DNA of 14,799 nt from Geobacter sp. (GCA_003499925.1 DNRQ01000055.1:1-14799), one strand, 5' to 3'. Positions 5,731 through 14,629 are shown, counted from the first letter of the stretch. Translations and numbers: made by a program. The notes: generated from the sequence alone by a model not told the origin.

Positions 5731-8578
5731 ATTCCTGCTCCCATAGTACGTTGTTTACCTTGTATTCAACCTTCCGTCCCGAACTCGTACCCGGGAAGCT
5801 GATTCCAAATGCAACTACAGGCGGCGTTCCTTCGGGAAATCCTACATCGGCTTTCATAGGATCTAAAAGATAAAGGAGCAACACTCCCCTTTCAGGATGC
5901 CCTGCAACACCGTCTGCGCCAAAACCGCGAGTTTTCCTGATCGCAGGACCGTTCGGCTCTTCTGGTTCTTCCATTTTCTGAAGCCGTGCCGGATCGCTCC
6001 TCCAAGCTCTTCGCGTTTCATCGAGTGCTGCCAGCCATGTCTTTTCATCCAGGTCTATAGCTTCATCACGCGGCGACAGGAGACGACCAATTGAGTACCT
6101 GTCAGTGTGTTCAGCGTTCTTTGTCCTTTTCAGCATCCCTACAGTAATACCATCGGCTATTGTTTTCTCGTCTCCACCGCCGGCACCTATGATTGCAACA
6201 GTCCATGAGGTCAGCTCTTTCTCCTTCGCCATCAAGTCGATAAACTCCGCCAGAAGAGGCCCGTTCACTTTATAAGCAGCAGAATGAGTCTGGTATGCCG
6301 TCAGAAAATCGACAATATCCGGCGCGGCGACCCCGGTCCATAGGTACCCCGGCCACTTGTGCAGTGCCCCGCCCCGTGGACGTTCTATTATGCCTGTCTC
6401 AGATGGAATGCCAAGAGATCCTAAGAGCCGTTGACATACCTCGTAGTTTCTTTTGAGTTTTTCTAGATCCCGATGCAACGCAACCGTTTCTACGAGTGTC
6501 CCACTAAAGGAAAGCAAGAGGTTTCTAGCACTTCTCATTTTCAACCTGCTCGTCACCATGAGAACCGGATGAGACTGAACTTTCAGTCCGTATTCGCGCG
6601 GAGTCGCACCGGTGGCCGCCATCATGTTGAACTCTTCCCGAAGTTCTTCCCCGGCGTCGGCAATATGCCCGAACCATTCGACAAGATCACCAGTCGTGTA
6701 GAGACGGCAAACATCAAGGTAGCCGGGTCGGTAGCCAAACCAGCGCCCCATCTGCATCAGCGTGTCGTACATGCGTGATGCTCTCAGGAAATAGCTGACG
6801 GTAAGACCTTCAAGAGTCAGTCCCCTGGCGAGTTTGTCGCCGCCGATGGCTATGACCTTCAATCCTGCGCCCTCGTGATCTGCATAGTCCAGAGCATCCT
6901 TTGCCGTACCGTTGATCATCCTCACCTGGATATCATCAACGATTTCCGACAGAACTTTCTCAACATCTACCCATTGCGGCAAATCAGCCACATCAACATC
7001 AGGCGAGGACTCCCGGATTTTGTTACCAGTGGGGACAAAATCTCTTTCCCACAGATCACTCAACCGCTGAATAACCTCTTCAGCTCCAATTCTACGTGTG
7101 AGGCGCTGCCGCAAGTGCCTGACATGCTGTTCGACCTGCTGAGTAACCGCCGCCTGCACCGAGTTGAATCTGGTAACGTGAATGAGCATCGATGAGTGAT
7201 CTCGCCCCTGTCCTCGAATGGTCCGAACTGCGCAGGACAAAAGAAAGGATTCAACTGCTTCTGATAGTGACGGTGGCAGGACATCTTCACCACCACACAA
7301 AGGATGATGTCCGTTTTTATGTCCCTGCGGCATCCACCCTTTTTTCGCATCCCCATCGTTGAAATCGTCGACGACCCGAACAAGTGGAAGCCCACCTTGA
7401 CGCTGGCCCGCACTGGTCAGTCCAAAAACGCGTGAAGGCCCCACGTAATTGGAGGGTGCTGCCAAGTTAATGATGAAAGCAGAGGGAAAAATATCTGGTC
7501 CTTCCTCTTTCGTGATACCACGTTCATGAATGAAAATGTTAGCGAACGGAGTTGCAGTATAGCCAACATATGCGGAGCGGGAGAATGAGTGAAGGATGCG
7601 TCTGATCATTTTGTTAATCGCAGTCGGTTGATGATCTTCATCAGGGGTTCCGTCTGAATTAAAAGTCTGCTCACCCGTATCAACAGAGGCATGGTCAGCT
7701 TCATCATCAATAAGTAGCAGAGGGAGGTTCGTTACGATTTTTCTTCCTGTCTCATGGTCCGTTGCATCTGCCACATGTTTTCGAACCCACCTTAGCAGGC
7801 GATCCAGAACGGTCTTGTTCTTCTTGACGACAAAAAGCCATGGCCTCTGCTCAGGAGTAATGCCCAGATGCTGTGCGATTTTAGTACTGAAATCGCCATT
7901 GTCTGACCGGTTAGTTGCATAATTTGGGCGAATAGCTGGATCAGGGTCAATCTCTCCAACGCCAATCATTTTGATATCGTCTGGAACCGGCTTCGTCTCA
8001 TATCCCAGGAATCCCTCGTCTAACCGCATCTGAGTCTGCGATCTAAGGTTATTGTGCAGCCCTGCGAGAACGATGATAATCTTGTACCCTGCGTCAGCAG
8101 CTTTGCAGACAAGGCCTGTATAATTACCGGTTTTACCCGACTGGACATGTCCAACGACTAGTCCGCGCCTATCCCATTGCCCTTCCCGAAGCGGATCCTC
8201 CAGCAGGCCCAGAATACTGTCGGATGAACCGTCCAGTGCATCTACAGCTTTGTAGGAGATCTTCCTCTCCAGCCACTCACGATACCGCTGCCAGTATCGC
8301 CAGTCCTTTTTTCTTGCTGCGTTAAGCCAGACAAAGTGGCCGGTATCGCTCTTAAGCGTGGTGTCTTTTCCAATCCAGAGACTAAAGCGTCGTATCAATT
8401 CGTCCGTTACAGCAGAGGTGTCCAGATCAATACCCCATTTTGGGTTCATCTTGGTGACCAAGTCGATCTTTTCTGCAATGAGAACCGGCGTGATGGCACT
8501 CCGGTCAGGTTCCTCCAAGAGTAGTTCCTGGACTATTTTTACCACTTTTTCGCGGTTTCCCTCGGCAACAGAATTCAT
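5714..8578 (-). CDS. Z1 domain superfamily-2 ATPase/helicase-like protein
   Basis: The 954-residue protein carries the full ATPase motor: Walker A GHVQSGKT (143-150), Walker B LLLIDDEADH (287-296), motif III-like YVGYTATPFANIFI (337-350), the Z1 signature GGDKLARGLTLEGL (579-592) and arginine-finger motif QMGRWFGYRPGY (609-620). This is the typical Z1 (PF10593) arrangement. Such proteins are predicted DNA translocases or remodelling motors of restriction-like operons that also carry MORC/MutL-type ATPases. The N-terminal 130 residues are helical and may contact partners. The ATG at 8578 follows GAGG, seven bases after the GHKL ATPase stop. All catalytic residues look intact. It probably works with the downstream PD-(D/E)XK nuclease. 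Confidence 0.92.
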   Translation of the reverse strand: MNSVAEGNREKVVKIVQELLLEEPDRSAITPVLIAEKIDLVTKMNPKWGIDLDTSAVTDELIRRFSLWIGKDTTLKSDTGHFVWLNAARKKDWRYWQRYREWLERKISYKAVDALDGSSDSILGLLEDPLREGQWDRRGLVVGHVQSGKTGNYTGLVCKAADAGYKIIIVLAGLHNNLRSQTQMRLDEGFLGYETKPVPDDIKMIGVGEIDPDPAIRPNYATNRSDNGDFSTKIAQHLGITPEQRPWLFVVKKNKTVLDRLLRWVRKHVADATDHETGRKIVTNLPLLLIDDEADHASVDTGEQTFNSDGTPDEDHQPTAINKMIRRILHSFSRSAYVGYTATPFANIFIHERGITKEEGPDIFPSAFIINLAAPSNYVGPSRVFGLTSAGQRQGGLPLVRVVDDFNDGDAKKGWMPQGHKNGHHPLCGGEDVLPPSLSEAVESFLLSCAVRTIRGQGRDHSSMLIHVTRFNSVQAAVTQQVEQHVRHLRQRLTRRIGAEEVIQRLSDLWERDFVPTGNKIRESSPDVDVADLPQWVDVEKVLSEIVDDIQVRMINGTAKDALDYADHEGAGLKVIAIGGDKLARGLTLEGLTVSYFLRASRMYDTLMQMGRWFGYRPGYLDVCRLYTTGDLVEWFGHIADAGEELREEFNMMAATGATPREYGLKVQSHPVLMVTSRLKMRSARNLLLSFSGTLVETVALHRDLEKLKRNYEVCQRLLGSLGIPSETGIIERPRGGALHKWPGYLWTGVAAPDIVDFLTAYQTHSAAYKVNGPLLAEFIDLMAKEKELTSWTVAIIGAGGGDEKTIADGITVGMLKRTKNAEHTDRYSIGRLLSPRDEAIDLDEKTWLAALDETRRAWRSDPARLQKMEEPEEPNGPAIRKTRGFGADGVAGHPERGVLLLYLLDPMKADVGFPEGTPPVVAFGISFPGTSSGRKVEYKVNNVLWEQEYGPAD

Positions 8579-8585
8579 CGGGTCC

Positions 8586-10085
8586 TCACTTAGTTGTCTG
8601 TACCTGATCAGGAAGCCCCTTTACAAGTTCCGGGTAGTCCTGAAACGGTTCGGTATGTAGCAGCAATTCCTTTGCGGCGCAGGGTGACATCCCTTTTCTG
8701 ACGATCATGTTCCTGTACATGACTTCAAGAACCGAAAGAACTTCGGACGATGGATTCCCAGCAAACTGCGTCCTCGGAACATCCTTGCCCTCAGCAGTAT
8801 CTAGCCAGATTCTCTGGACCGGGACGGTTTCTTCAATGACGCGAAGCATTGCCTTTACCTGTGGAAGGATTGGCCCGGCATCGTCAAGAACAGCCCTTAC
8901 CGCTGGATGTTCCATATCGATCCTGTAACGGACGCCTCCAGCCAGATTCTCGACCTTCCAGACTTCCACCAGGGGTAGGCTCCCAACTGCACGGACATTT
9001 CCGCGATGTGCAAATACCTGCCTTGCCCGACTACGCGTATCCTCTGCAAGTCTCGTCAGTTTCGAACGAACGCTTACCGGTGGTCTTGCAGATGATTTTC
9101 GAATATCAAGTTTCCATTCGGCATCGGCAGAATCAGGGATATCAAGTCTGATCCTTGCAAGACGGTGAGCTTCCTCTTTAGTCCATGACCTGCCGTGTCC
9201 CAGTCCAAGCCAACTCCCGGCAAGAAGCAGGCGCTTCTTCCGGTATACGTAAAATCCCTGCTGCGCTGTCCACCCTTCAGGGCCACCGGCAATTTCGTAA
9301 TCTCTTTGATCTAGGCGATCCCTATGCGGGAGAACATGGCACTGTACTTCCACTGGACCCGCCTCCGTCGGAATGCGCTCTACAGGAGATGACCACGTTG
9401 AGAAGTGGAAGGGATTCCAAGGAGTAACCGGCCGGTCGTTGATGAGGATTCGAAGGCGTGGATGTGGCCCCTCAAGGAATCGATGAAAAACCATGGCAAG
9501 GTGTTGCTCTACTCTGTCAACAGTATCTAGGAAGTTCTGTTCTGTGTATCCCTCAGTCACTATCCTGTCCAGATTTTCCCAGAGAACCAGGGTTCCGTGA
9601 ACATGGTCCTCCAATGGTTTTAACAGGTCTTGCGACCCTTTAGCAGGCCCTTCCAAAAGAAGCCACCCATCATCTTTGCTTTCCGCGATTACATCTAGAT
9701 CCCATCGCAGAGAAGCTGTGTGACCATCTTTTGACGCTGCAACTGTGAGCCGACGACACTGGGAGAAAGATGCTGTTTTCAGGCCAAGGCCGAATCGACC
9801 CAGATCATGAGCAGGGCGAAGTTCCAACGGGTTTTTTTCACCAAGCCTCATCGCGAGATCAAGCTCTGATGGCGACATTCCTGCACCATCATCCATGACG
9901 ATGATCGTGCTTTGTCTCCCTTTCCAACAGAAGTTTAGAGAGACGACTCTGGCGCCTGCAGCAATGCTATTATCGACAATGTCCGCCAACGCAGTTGCAG
10001 TGTTGTACCCAAGACCGCGAAGAGCTTCGAGCATTGCGCTCGCTTTGGGTGGTGCAATCCTAGAAGAGATGACTTCAGCCGGCAT
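8586..10085 (-). CDS. MORC/MutL-like GHKL ATPase
   Basis: The 499-residue protein has an N-terminal Bergerat-fold ATPase: N-box ALADIVDNSIAAGA (32-45, with N39), G1 box DDGAGM (65-70), G2 box GRFGLGLKTAS (96-106) and GTLVLWENLD (164-173). An S5-like segment FYVYRKKRLLLAGSW (278-292) supplies the conserved basic loop seen in MutL and MORC proteins. MutL dimerisation and endonuclease motifs are absent, placing it with prokaryotic MORC-like proteins of restriction operons. The general-base position four residues before N39 is Asp35, where MutL and Hsp90 have Glu. It would clamp DNA or gate the Z1 motor in an ATP-dependent way. Its start overlaps the sigma gene's end by 11 bases, which implies coupling. 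Confidence 0.9.
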   Translation of the reverse strand: MPAEVISSRIAPPKASAMLEALRGLGYNTATALADIVDNSIAAGARVVSLNFCWKGRQSTIIVMDDGAGMSPSELDLAMRLGEKNPLELRPAHDLGRFGLGLKTASFSQCRRLTVAASKDGHTASLRWDLDVIAESKDDGWLLLEGPAKGSQDLLKPLEDHVHGTLVLWENLDRIVTEGYTEQNFLDTVDRVEQHLAMVFHRFLEGPHPRLRILINDRPVTPWNPFHFSTWSSPVERIPTEAGPVEVQCHVLPHRDRLDQRDYEIAGGPEGWTAQQGFYVYRKKRLLLAGSWLGLGHGRSWTKEEAHRLARIRLDIPDSADAEWKLDIRKSSARPPVSVRSKLTRLAEDTRSRARQVFAHRGNVRAVGSLPLVEVWKVENLAGGVRYRIDMEHPAVRAVLDDAGPILPQVKAMLRVIEETVPVQRIWLDTAEGKDVPRTQFAGNPSSEVLSVLEVMYRNMIVRKGMSPCAAKELLLHTEPFQDYPELVKGLPDQVQTTK

Positions 10086-12396
10086 AAAAATCCTTGAGTT
10101 CTATGGAGCGTGACGGATGCCTAAGATAATCAAGTCCCTTTGATTCAATCTGCCGGATCCGTTCTCTAGTCACCCCACGGTCGGCAGCGATCTCTTCAAG
10201 TGTGTGGCCACGCTCACATCCAATTCCCATCCGCAGTTTCAGGACTTCTCTTTCCCGCATGGGAATGGAGTCCAAGGCTCGGGCCACGGCTTCCTTCATC
10301 TGTATATTGATCTGGGCCTGTAAAGGATTCGGTCTGGTTATATCCTCGAGTGTCTCACCAAGAGTTGTTTCTCCCGAAACAACTTCGTCAAGTGAAACTG
10401 GCTCCTCCGTTATGCCAAGAAGGGTATTGATTTTATTTAAGGGAAGATCACTAGCTTCAGCAAGCTCTTCTGGTGAAGGCAGTCGGTCTAGATCGTCGGA
10501 CAGGTCCTTGATTAGCGAAGTTAGCTTTGTCATCGTTTCAACGACATGAACAGGAATGCGGATTGTCCGCCCCTTATCTGCTATTGCGCGGGTAATTCCT
10601 TGACGAATCCACCAAGTAGCATACGTTGAGAATTTGTAACCTAGTCGGTAGTCGAACCGGTCTACTGCCTTTAGGAGCCCGAGGTTCCCCTCCTGAACCA
10701 GATCTAGGATGCAGAGCCCCCTGTTTTGATATTTTCTCGCAACTGAGACCACTAGGCGCAAGTTCGACATGATCATTTTGATTCTTGCAGAATGTATTTT
10801 GTTCTTCCCAGCCGTAACCATGATCGATAGTGCTTTCAGATCACAAACTGACATTCCGGCGAGTCTTTCAATGTCAGCCATCTTTAGTTGCTCTGCCAGA
10901 ATATTCTCTATTTCATCTGTGGCAATATTCCTGCAGGAGAGGCCCATGCGTGAAATCTCGCGGTGGCACCAGTCCAAATTGGTCTCGTTTCCCATAAAGT
11001 TCAGCGTGAAGTCTGAGAGGGTCATACCAAGGCCCTCAATACAGATCTTCTGTACCGTCATCTCTGAGTTGTGAACAGCTGCCACCATATCGAGGATGGG
11101 TGTGCAGGCTATGTCTATTGCCCTTGGGGTAAATGGCACCGTTGCAAGTTGATTTAAATACTCCGGTGACATGACCGCATAAAGGTCGCTGCTCAAGGAG
11201 CGGATCGCCCTGAGCCTGCTCCTAATCTCGGCCTCAAATCCCTCAGTTTGAGTCAAAAGGGACAATGGTGGCGCTGCGTCGTGGCCATCATAAGTAGTAG
11301 CGGCGTCATCGCCTCCGTCAACAGCAGCAGATGGCTCAACAAGCGCCTGAATATAGTCCCAGATTGCAACTTTTCCAGTTATAACCAAATCAACTAGCTC
11401 GAGAAGCTGGGTGATCGCTGGAAGGCAGGTCGCAATTGCAGTCAATATTTCTGCAAGCCCCTTCTCTACCGCCAATCCCAACTCCGCTTCATTTTCCCGC
11501 GAGAGGAGCCGAAACCTGCTGATGCACTTATAGTAGCAGGAGACAGGATCAGTGAGTGGACTATCCAGATCGGCAAGAAAAGCTATTGCTTCTTCAACTT
11601 CGGTTTCATCCTCATCCAGTTCATAGAGAGAACCTGCACCATCAAGTGAATCCACGTCTTTGCCGGAGGCACCATCGAGGATGCTGTCGGGCGGATCGAT
11701 ACAGATACATAAGTCTGCGGCCACGCGGAGAAGATGTTTGATATGATCATGATCGGGCTCGTCCTCTTCATTTACACACAAAGCTTCAAGTTCGCCTTGG
11801 TTAAGCCGCCCAACCCTAATCCCTTCTAGAAACAGTGATTTCTCAACAAGCCAATCTGAGGAACTTCGACCACGTCTTACTGGAAGCAAATCTGGTAAAT
11901 CTAGGTCCAGATCGGAAAGATCTTCATCGAGGTCGATGGGAATGTGATATGTGAATTGGCTGTGTACTTTTTCAGCTGCAACAACGAACGAAGGATTGTG
12001 GGGAGGGGGAGGTGCATCGGCGTCTTCTTTCCAATCAAAAGGATCAAAGTCATCATCCTCGATAGTTAAGGAATCACCACATGAGATGTAAGGTGAATTA
12101 TCTTCCGCAGAGTGATTCTGCCGCTTTATATATTCGGTTATCGCTCTCTCGGAGTTTTCTTTCCCATGCCTCTTTGCAAGCGCTAAAGCATCCATTCCCT
12201 CTCCGTTGACAAGAGAGGGATCTGCGCCTGCATCAAGAAGTAAGCTGCACGTATCACCATGCCCCTTGATCGCTGCGTACATAAGAAGAGACATACCTTT
12301 TTCGTCTTTAGAATTGACGTCATTGTCCCGGCTCAAGTGCAGCTTTACAGATGTCGTGACTCCAGAAACTACAGCCATTTTAAACAAGGCATTCAC
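10075..12396 (-). CDS. RpoD-like sigma-70 factor with N-terminal ankyrin repeats
   Basis: The frame is open to a TTG at 12426 (783 codons); residues are numbered from there. About residues 13-100 hold ankyrin-type repeats (LFKMAVVSG, DVNSKDEKGMSLLMYAAIKGH, LLLDAGADPSLVNGEG). A long acidic linker follows, then a region 1.1-like helix set (197-245), region 1.2 (DPVSCYYKCISRFRLLSREN, 293-312), a non-conserved insert, region 2 (LRLVVSVARKYQNRG; YKFSTYATWWIRQGITRAI), region 3, and region 4.2 (TLEEIAADRGVTRERIRQI, 742-760). The -10 residues (RQ-x-x-T of region 2.4) and -35 residues (R-E-R-I-R-Q) match primary sigma factors, so it should read ordinary promoters. The start at GTG 12396 is a choice among TTG 12426, ATT 12402 and ATG 12378; GGAGG lies at 12414-12410. 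It heads the effector operon, so it may control it or redirect RNA polymerase during infection. Confidence 0.88.
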   Translation of the reverse strand: MNALFKMAVVSGVTTSVKLHLSRDNDVNSKDEKGMSLLMYAAIKGHGDTCSLLLDAGADPSLVNGEGMDALALAKRHGKENSERAITEYIKRQNHSAEDNSPYISCGDSLTIEDDDFDPFDWKEDADAPPPPHNPSFVVAAEKVHSQFTYHIPIDLDEDLSDLDLDLPDLLPVRRGRSSSDWLVEKSLFLEGIRVGRLNQGELEALCVNEEDEPDHDHIKHLLRVAADLCICIDPPDSILDGASGKDVDSLDGAGSLYELDEDETEVEEAIAFLADLDSPLTDPVSCYYKCISRFRLLSRENEAELGLAVEKGLAEILTAIATCLPAITQLLELVDLVITGKVAIWDYIQALVEPSAAVDGGDDAATTYDGHDAAPPLSLLTQTEGFEAEIRSRLRAIRSLSSDLYAVMSPEYLNQLATVPFTPRAIDIACTPILDMVAAVHNSEMTVQKICIEGLGMTLSDFTLNFMGNETNLDWCHREISRMGLSCRNIATDEIENILAEQLKMADIERLAGMSVCDLKALSIMVTAGKNKIHSARIKMIMSNLRLVVSVARKYQNRGLCILDLVQEGNLGLLKAVDRFDYRLGYKFSTYATWWIRQGITRAIADKGRTIRIPVHVVETMTKLTSLIKDLSDDLDRLPSPEELAEASDLPLNKINTLLGITEEPVSLDEVVSGETTLGETLEDITRPNPLQAQINIQMKEAVARALDSIPMREREVLKLRMGIGCERGHTLEEIAADRGVTRERIRQIESKGLDYLRHPSRSIELKDFYAG

Positions 12397-12409
12397 AGCA
12401 ATCGAAAGA

Positions 12410-12414
12410 CCTCC
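12410..12414 (-). promoter_or_regulatory. Shine-Dalgarno that decides the sigma-factor start
   Basis: GGAGG is the only strong ribosome site near the 5' end of the sigma gene. It rules out the TTG at 12426, which lies upstream of it. It is seven bases from an in-frame ATT (12402) and 13 bases from an in-frame GTG (12396). The ATG at 12378 has no site of its own. Confidence 0.55.
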
Positions 12415-12440
12415 AAAGTTATGCAATCACCATTGTTGGT

Positions 12441-12469
12441 TTAATAAGGCTAATCCACCATATTGTCAA
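12441..12469 (-). promoter_or_regulatory. Strong sigma-70 promoter of the effector operon
   Basis: On the minus strand a perfect -35 TTGACA (12469-12464), a 17-base spacer and TATTAA (12446-12441) point at the sigma gene. The start site would be near 12434, giving a leader of about 38 bases. The hexamers are those read by primary sigma factors, so both the host RpoD and the encoded sigma factor could use it. Confidence 0.75.
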
Positions 12470-12549
12470 TGCTAAAAATACCACTTCAGGCCAGTATGAA
12501 AAGGCTATTCTATGACCTCCTAACTGCATCCTCTACTCTAACAAGCATG

Positions 12550-12564
12550 TGCACAAGCTGTGCA
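12550..12564. repeat. Small inverted repeat after vsr
   Basis: A 6-bp inverted repeat (TGCACA-agc-TGTGCA) begins 11 bases past the Vsr stop codon. No T-run follows on either strand, so it is a weak candidate for a transcript end or protein site between the methyltransferase-vsr pair and the sigma operon. The rest of the gap 12470-12574 holds no gene. Confidence 0.3.
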
Positions 12565-12574
12565 TGGCCGCACC

Positions 12575-12994
12575 TTACACTAATCCCTTCAGTAACAGTC
12601 TGTCGTCGAGCATATCAAAAATTTTGCGGCTATTTATTTCGCACTCCCATATTAGAAGAACCTCCCAACCAAGGGAGTGTAATTCATGGATCACTTTCTC
12701 TTGTCGCGCAATATTATTTTGAAATTTGCTTTGCCAAAACTCTTGCCGGCTTTTTGGTGTATAAGCATGCTTGCAATTCAAGTGGCGATGCCAAAAACAT
12801 CCGTTAACAAATATTACGGCTTTGTATTTCGGTAAGACAATATCGGGTTTGCCGGGAAGAGTGGGTACATGAATTCGGAATCGGTACCCGGCCTTATGCA
12901 GCGCGGAACGAACAACCATTTCGGGCTTTGTGTTTTTTGCCCGGATTCTGGACATATTCCAGCTTCGTCTTTCCTTACTGATAATATCTGTCAT
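12575..12994 (-). CDS. vsr: Very short patch repair (Vsr) mismatch endonuclease
   Basis: The 139-residue protein is the normal Vsr length. Vsr nicks DNA next to T:G mismatches produced when 5-methylcytosine deaminates. It shows the MSRIRAKNTKPE start motif with E25, the metal-binding Asp in LPGKPDIV (D51) and FVNGCFWHRH (residues 62-71) with catalytic-type H69. Probable zinc ligands are C66, H71, C74 and C118, matching the E. coli enzyme with one inserted residue. The position of E. coli His64 is Asn64 here, a variant I recall in many Vsr-like proteins outside enterics. The ATG overlaps the methyltransferase stop (ATGA), so repair is made in step with methylation. This arrangement is typical of cytosine-C5 restriction-modification loci. 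Confidence 0.93.
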   Translation of the reverse strand: MTDIISKERRSWNMSRIRAKNTKPEMVVRSALHKAGYRFRIHVPTLPGKPDIVLPKYKAVIFVNGCFWHRHLNCKHAYTPKSRQEFWQSKFQNNIARQEKVIHELHSLGWEVLLIWECEINSRKIFDMLDDRLLLKGLV

Positions 12995-14565
12995 TGGAAT
13001 AAAGTGTAGACAACATCGGCAATTTCCTTTGCGAGCAAGGGCGGTACTGCATTACCGACTTGATGAAATTGCTCTGTTCTATTGCCTTCGAAGAAATAGT
13101 TATCAGGAAAAGTCTGCAGCCTAGCAGCTTCTCTGACTGTTAAACTTCGACATTGATAAGGATCTGGATGAATGAAGTAATGCCCATCCTTCGAAATATG
13201 TGAGGTGACCGTTGTTGATGGCTTGTGCTTCACCTGTACACGAAAACGATCTGCGAACATGCTACCATCTAGTGTCTGCCAGACATTATCATGATTTGGC
13301 CATAGTTCTTCAGGAAATTCTAAAATAATTGGAGATTTGTCGTACGCGTTCGCAAAACACGCAGCATAAAGATATCGATGAAGATCTTCCTTCATATGCC
13401 CGCGGGCGGAGTGGTTACAAACTCCTTTTAAATTTTCATCAAAGTACCATTCTGGTTTGAACTTAGGTTTAGACGGCACAGGAATGAATTCCCCGCCTGA
13501 ATTGAGACGGCTATGTATTTCTGGTGCAACCCTCACCATTTCTTCTTTTACTTCTGGGCACTTAAACTTTTCATCGGATAGCCACCCAGCACCTGCAGCA
13601 CCATTTAAGGTCGTCTGCCAACTTTCTGGCGAGTCTTTACCTCTGGATAATGTGCTCCGTATCTTTGGCAGATCGCCAATGGCATCCCACGTTCCGGACC
13701 ATTCGTCCTGCTCAACTTTTCTCAGTATCCCAGGTTTAGTGTTAATATCACTCCGTATTCCAACCAAGATCACTCTGTGCCTTGCCTGTGGGATACCATA
13801 TTCCTCTGACTTGACGATAAAATCCGAAGGCTCATGTTCATCAGGATCATCACATGCTTTTGTGACAGAATAAATCTTATAATTTAGAGGTGTTTCCCCA
13901 ATCCGGGCAAGCGATCGATTTGGGTTTTTCAAATCTCTCAGAATGTTGGGAAATGTTCTTTCTCCATTTACTTTGGATGAAAGGATGCCTTTAACATTTT
14001 CCATAACAAATACCGGAGGTCGGTGAACAGCTAGTATTCGTAAGTATTCCTTATAAAGAAAATGCCTTATATCATCATCATAACTGACATTCACCTGACC
14101 GTGCATTATTCTAGCCCTTCCAGCCATTGAATACGCCTGACAAGGGGGACCACCAATAAGCAGCCAGTTTGATGATATTGAGCCTCGTAGTGCATCCTTT
14201 ATGCGCTTGTCAATAAGTTCATGCGAATAACCTGCGTTCCCTAACTCTGCACACCATGCCTCTTTTCTAGCAGCTTCAGCCTGCTCAGGAAAAGTATCGA
14301 AAAGATGATCTCTATCAATCTCTCGCCGAAGATACTGATAATATTCTTTTGGGGCTCCGCTAGTAAATTGCCTGAAGAAACTTCTCAATTGCAGAGTTTT
14401 ATGAGCAATTGGATTTTTTTCAATTGAAAGCTTGATTTTAAACGGCTTATGGCCAGCAATATCAAGGCTAGAAAACCCTTCCCCTAAGCCGCCCGGCCCC
14501 GCAAAGATATCAATAATTGGGATAATTGAAGTTGAATCAGTCATTTTAGTACTTGAAACCACCAT
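12991..14565 (-). CDS. DNA (cytosine-5-)-methyltransferase
   Basis: The 524-residue enzyme shows the C5-methyltransferase motifs in order: motif I DIFAGPGGLGEGF (19-31, AdoMet binding), motif IV GGPPCQ with catalytic C142, motif VI MENVKG (E189), motif VIII QARHR (260-264), motif IX LTVREAARLQTFPD (475-488) and motif X QVGNAVPP (502-509). An insert of roughly 100 residues between motifs I and IV and a large variable region (about 270-450, including target recognition) make it longer than typical enzymes. It would protect host DNA by methylating cytosine at a sequence that cannot be predicted here. The start is either ATG 14565 or ATG 14544; neither has a clear ribosome site. Base composition is visibly more AT-rich than the left half of the window. 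Confidence 0.93.
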   Translation of the reverse strand: MVVSSTKMTDSTSIIPIIDIFAGPGGLGEGFSSLDIAGHKPFKIKLSIEKNPIAHKTLQLRSFFRQFTSGAPKEYYQYLRREIDRDHLFDTFPEQAEAARKEAWCAELGNAGYSHELIDKRIKDALRGSISSNWLLIGGPPCQAYSMAGRARIMHGQVNVSYDDDIRHFLYKEYLRILAVHRPPVFVMENVKGILSSKVNGERTFPNILRDLKNPNRSLARIGETPLNYKIYSVTKACDDPDEHEPSDFIVKSEEYGIPQARHRVILVGIRSDINTKPGILRKVEQDEWSGTWDAIGDLPKIRSTLSRGKDSPESWQTTLNGAAGAGWLSDEKFKCPEVKEEMVRVAPEIHSRLNSGGEFIPVPSKPKFKPEWYFDENLKGVCNHSARGHMKEDLHRYLYAACFANAYDKSPIILEFPEELWPNHDNVWQTLDGSMFADRFRVQVKHKPSTTVTSHISKDGHYFIHPDPYQCRSLTVREAARLQTFPDNYFFEGNRTEQFHQVGNAVPPLLAKEIADVVYTLFQ

Positions 14566-14629
14566 AAGCTATGAAATTAATTCAATTAACCGCGCCATTT
14601 GGTTATTGAAATGAGCTAAAAATAAACCG

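Noticed and set aside
12424..12426. TTG at 12426 as the sigma-factor start
   Set aside because: It lies upstream of the only good ribosome site and about eight bases from the predicted transcription start.
12463..12807. Plus-strand frame opposite vsr and the intergenic gap
   Set aside because: It is antisense to a motif-complete Vsr gene, starts inside the sigma promoter region and matches nothing.
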